Shown: in pieces, positions 61,721 through 64,000 of the stretch
Layout of the letters: the number at the start of each line of letters is the position of its first letter
How positions within the stretch are numbered: the first letter of the stretch is position 1
DNA from: Altibacter sp. HG106
GTDB taxonomy: Bacteria; Bacteroidota; Bacteroidia; Flavobacteriales; Flavobacteriaceae
Length of the DNA: 64,000 bases
Direction of reading: 5' to 3'
Assembly: GCF_028561755.1 (NCBI RefSeq)
Contig: NZ_JAQQTD010000003.1
Location: 248,001-312,000 of the forward strand
The notes under the pieces: generated by a model
Told to the model about the DNA's origin: nothing
Seen by the model: the letters and a program-made list of their open reading frames with translations, nothing else
Database searches by the model: none
Translations under genes and position numbers: made by a program

Positions 61721-63541
61721 TTATTCTTCTTCGGAAGTACCCCCACCGTTCGCATATTTTTCCTCCAATTCTGCCTGAAATTCTTCCATGACCGGTTTTA
61801 CCGTACTTTCCGGAAGATCTGCAATTCGAATGTACATCAATCCGTCTACCGCATTATTGAACAAAGGATCTACGTTAAAGGCGACCACCTTTGCATTTTG
61901 CTTAATATACTTTTTGATCAATACGGGTAAACGTAACGACCCAGGCTCTACCTCATCAATAAGTTTATCGAATTTGTTCAAATCCGCTTCACTTTCGTCG
62001 AAAATAAAATCTTTATCCGCGTCCTTCAGCTTTACCTTGTACTCTTTTTTCGGAGTAATGTATTGCGCCACATAGGGATCGTAATAATTTGATTTCATGA
62101 ATTCAATCATCAAACTCTTACTGAATTCAGAAAACTTATTACTAATACTCACTCCACCAATGAGGAAGCGATGTTCCGGAAAGCGAAGCGTGGTATGAAC
62201 AATCCCCTTCCAGAGCAAAAACAACGGCATTGGGCGTTGCTGATATTCCTTAATAATGAACGCGCGTCCCATTTCAATCGATTTGCTCATCATATCGTGC
62301 AATTCGGGTTCAAAACGAAACAAACTTTGTAAATAAAATCCGTCGATCCCGAATTGTTCAAATATTTTTGACCCTAAGCCCATCCGATACGCACCGGCGA
62401 GACATTTTGCATCATTATCCCATAGAAACATATGGTGGTAATACGTATCAAACTTATCCAGGTCGAGCGAGTTGTTGGTTCCCTCGCCTACTTCCCGAAA
62501 GGTTATTTCCCGAAGCCTTCCAATTTCGTGTAGAATCTGCGGAATGCGCTCTGCGGAGGCCAGGAACACCTCGTAATTCTTGCTAACGAGTAAACGTTTA
62601 TTGGAAGTTCTTAGGGCCTCTATTTCGCCTTCCATGGCTTCTAGCGACACCGGACCGGCAATTTTCTTCGGAGGTTTTGGGATCTTTAGATTACCTGGAA
62701 GGGTTTCCAGCAATTTTTTCTTCTGAAAGGGATTCGCGAGCACGTAGGTTTTCTTCCGAAGGAACTCGGTGAAATTATCCAAGCCTTCATGCTCTTGTTG
62801 GTCTTTTACTGAAATGGGATTTCCGATGCGCACTTTAATGAGCCGTTCTTTCTGAGTCAATAATTCCGAAGGCAACTTTGCGGTACGCAGCGTATCATTA
62901 AACTTAGCCAAACGGTAAAACATCTTACTATTCTTGGCGTGAAAATAAATAGGCACCACAGGAACTTCTGCCTTCTGAATCAGTTTCATAGCCGAAACCT
63001 CCCATGGTTTATCCACCAATAATTTCTCATCGCGATAGGTAGAAACTTCGCCTGCCGGAAAGAGCCCTAGTGGGTGCTCTTCGCGCAAATGCGCTAAGGC
63101 CGTCTTAAAACCCGTTATACTGGACTTCGCATCCTTGTGGTTTTCGAAAGGATTGACCGGAAGTATGAATGGCTTTAAGGGTTCTATACGGTGTAACAGA
63201 AAATTTGCAATGATCTTAAAATCGGGGCGGCGTTCCAACAAAAGTTTTAACAACAACATCCCATCAATCCCGCCCAAGGGGTGATTGCTAATGGTAATGA
63301 ACGGGCCGGTTTTAGGAATTCTCTTGAGATCTTCCTCGGGAATTTCGAAATTTATCTCGAACTCATCCATCAAAGCATTGATGAATTCTAAGTCGGTTAA
63401 ATGCTTATGCTTATTATAAATGGAATTGAGCGTGGAAATATTTAGGACTTTCATTAAGGACCATCCCATAAAAGTTCCCAAAAAGCCGAGGTTATCAACG
63501 TGAATGGCCTTGGCTACTTCCTTGGCATTAACTAATCCCAT
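61721..63541 (-). CDS. OlsF-like bifunctional aminolipid acyltransferase
   Basis: A 606-residue fusion starting at ATG 63541. The N-terminal half (~60-285) is a PlsC-like O-acyltransferase (ISNHPLGGIDGMLLL; GLFPAGEVSTYRDE; VPVVPIYFHAKNSK); the C-terminal half (~320-560) is a GNAT-type N-acyltransferase of the OlsB/hemolysin type (REITFREVGEGTNNSLDLDK; LAGAYRMGLGSKIF; MGRAFIIKEYQQRPMPLFLL). This order is that of OlsF, which makes ornithine lipids in Flavobacterium johnsoniae and Serratia; glycine or other amino acids are possible substrates. The start is 24 nt from a perfect -7 element. Confidence 0.88.
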   Translation of the reverse strand: MGLVNAKEVAKAIHVDNLGFLGTFMGWSLMKVLNISTLNSIYNKHKHLTDLEFINALMDEFEINFEIPEEDLKRIPKTGPFITISNHPLGGIDGMLLLKLLLERRPDFKIIANFLLHRIEPLKPFILPVNPFENHKDAKSSITGFKTALAHLREEHPLGLFPAGEVSTYRDEKLLVDKPWEVSAMKLIQKAEVPVVPIYFHAKNSKMFYRLAKFNDTLRTAKLPSELLTQKERLIKVRIGNPISVKDQQEHEGLDNFTEFLRKKTYVLANPFQKKKLLETLPGNLKIPKPPKKIAGPVSLEAMEGEIEALRTSNKRLLVSKNYEVFLASAERIPQILHEIGRLREITFREVGEGTNNSLDLDKFDTYYHHMFLWDNDAKCLAGAYRMGLGSKIFEQFGIDGFYLQSLFRFEPELHDMMSKSIEMGRAFIIKEYQQRPMPLFLLWKGIVHTTLRFPEHRFLIGGVSISNKFSEFSKSLMIEFMKSNYYDPYVAQYITPKKEYKVKLKDADKDFIFDESEADLNKFDKLIDEVEPGSLRLPVLIKKYIKQNAKVVAFNVDPLFNNAVDGLMYIRIADLPESTVKPVMEEFQAELEEKYANGGGTSEEE

Positions 63542-63565
63542 GTACGTTCTCAATTAAGTGAAGTA

Positions 63566-63573
63566 CAAATATA
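63566..63573 (-). promoter_or_regulatory. -7 promoter element of the olsF-like gene
   Basis: Minus strand TATATTTG, perfect TAnnTTTG, 24 nt before the ATG at 63541. It lies between that gene and the aspartate kinase stop, so the two are transcribed separately or with read-through. Confidence 0.5.
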
Positions 63574-63580
63574 GGGAAAG

Positions 63581-64000
63581 CTACGTAGTTTTATCGGCGA
63601 CTACAATCTGAACTGTACTCAGGTTTTCTTGCTTCAGCAGTACTTCCTTTCCTTGGGTGAGGGTAACAATATCTTCGGAAGCAGGGTGTCGCACGGTATA
63701 TAGGGTCACATTGGGCTCACAATGCACCTGAAAGGTCTCTTTTAGTTTTTTCAATAAGGGCGCCAATTTGTGGTATTTATCATTCACACACACCGAAAAA
63801 CTGATGGCGGAATTCTGAATCAGCTCTACCTTCATTTTATACTCATGCAACCATCGAAACACATCGCTAATGTTGTCTTCCATCATAAAACTGAAATCTA
63901 GGGAAGACAGAGATAACAACACTAAGTTTGGTTTCAGAATAAAACAAGAAACCATGGGATCAAGCAATTCTCCTTTTCCTACACAGGTGCCTGGAGCATT
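63581..64000 (-). CDS. aspartate kinase, C-terminal part (5' end outside the window)
   Basis: The minus frame is open from the right edge to TAG at 63581. It reads ...NAPGTCVGKGELLDPMVSCF, then LLSLSSLDFSFMMEDNISDV, the first ACT-domain segment of aspartate kinases. The remaining ~110 residues complete a tandem ACT regulatory region. The kinase domain lies beyond position 64000. The short TTG-initiated open frame (63967) is not a separate gene. Regulation by lysine or threonine is typical of the family. Confidence 0.88.
   Translation of the reverse strand, partial: NAPGTCVGKGELLDPMVSCFILKPNLVLLSLSSLDFSFMMEDNISDVFRWLHEYKMKVELIQNSAISFSVCVNDKYHKLAPLLKKLKETFQVHCEPNVTLYTVRHPASEDIVTLTQGKEVLLKQENLSTVQIVVADKTT

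Noticed and set aside
63581-63967. Independent 128-residue protein
   Set aside because: The frame is open to the window edge and the residues upstream and downstream read as aspartate kinase ACT sequence, so it is the end of a longer gene.

Overview
The window looks like chromosomal DNA of a marine member of the Flavobacteriaceae (phylum Bacteroidota). Support comes from the protein families (ExbB with a secreted-type N-terminus, DUF3109, DUF4286, an RNA-hydrolase Pth with an N-terminal extension, CarboxypepD_reg-type TonB receptor, OlsF-like acyltransferase fusion), the near absence of Shine-Dalgarno sequences, and repeated copies of the Bacteroidota -7 promoter element TAnnTTTG. I see no rRNA, phage, transposase or CRISPR.

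Layout. 1-1.4 kb: exbB / membrane protein / exbD (minus). 1.4-2.3 kb: REP-like repeats and tRNA-Ser. 2.3-4.1 kb: ansA and tatD (minus). 4.1-7.5 kb: retropepsin-like protease, TPR histidine kinase, response regulator and a 45-residue membrane peptide. 7.6-12.8 kb: sucB, sucA and a prenyl diphosphate synthase (minus). 12.9-19.7 kb: a TetR-regulated RND efflux operon. 19.8-27.6 kb: aspS, ClC channel, cold-shock protein, tadA, dxs, dgt. 27.7-36.2 kb: an apparent phosphate-acquisition region (TonB receptor, beta-helix lipoprotein, phosphate-selective-type porin, PiT transporter). 36.2-41.3 kb: a hairpin-rich stretch, a lipoprotein, DUF3109, MarC, S41 protease, dCMP deaminase, HupE/UreJ. 41.4-50.2 kb: two repeat arrays, tRNA-Leu, prs, rplY, pth, ribF, an HTTM protein, serS, TPR protein. 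50.4-55.4 kb: DUF4286, rsmA, mgtE and small metabolic genes packed head to tail. 55.5-61.7 kb: an arsR-led arsenic-type island ending in a vanadium-haloperoxidase-like lipoprotein. 61.7-64 kb: an OlsF-like aminolipid acyltransferase and the 3' end of an aspartate kinase.

Most of the window is housekeeping. The parts that deserve attention are: the arsR island, which has arsenate reductase and an ArsN1/Pat-like acetyltransferase but no visible arsenite pump and carries a haloperoxidase with a complete vanadate pocket; direct repeats with Pho-box geometry in front of the TonB receptor and the porin (weaker at PiT); an orphan terminator inside an inverted repeat upstream of the porin; a hairpin-rich candidate RNA at 36.27-36.46 kb; three unrelated REP-like arrays; and several genes whose promoter -7 element ends exactly 4 nt before the start codon, implying leaderless mRNAs. 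All functional statements rest on reading motifs by eye; no database search was run.
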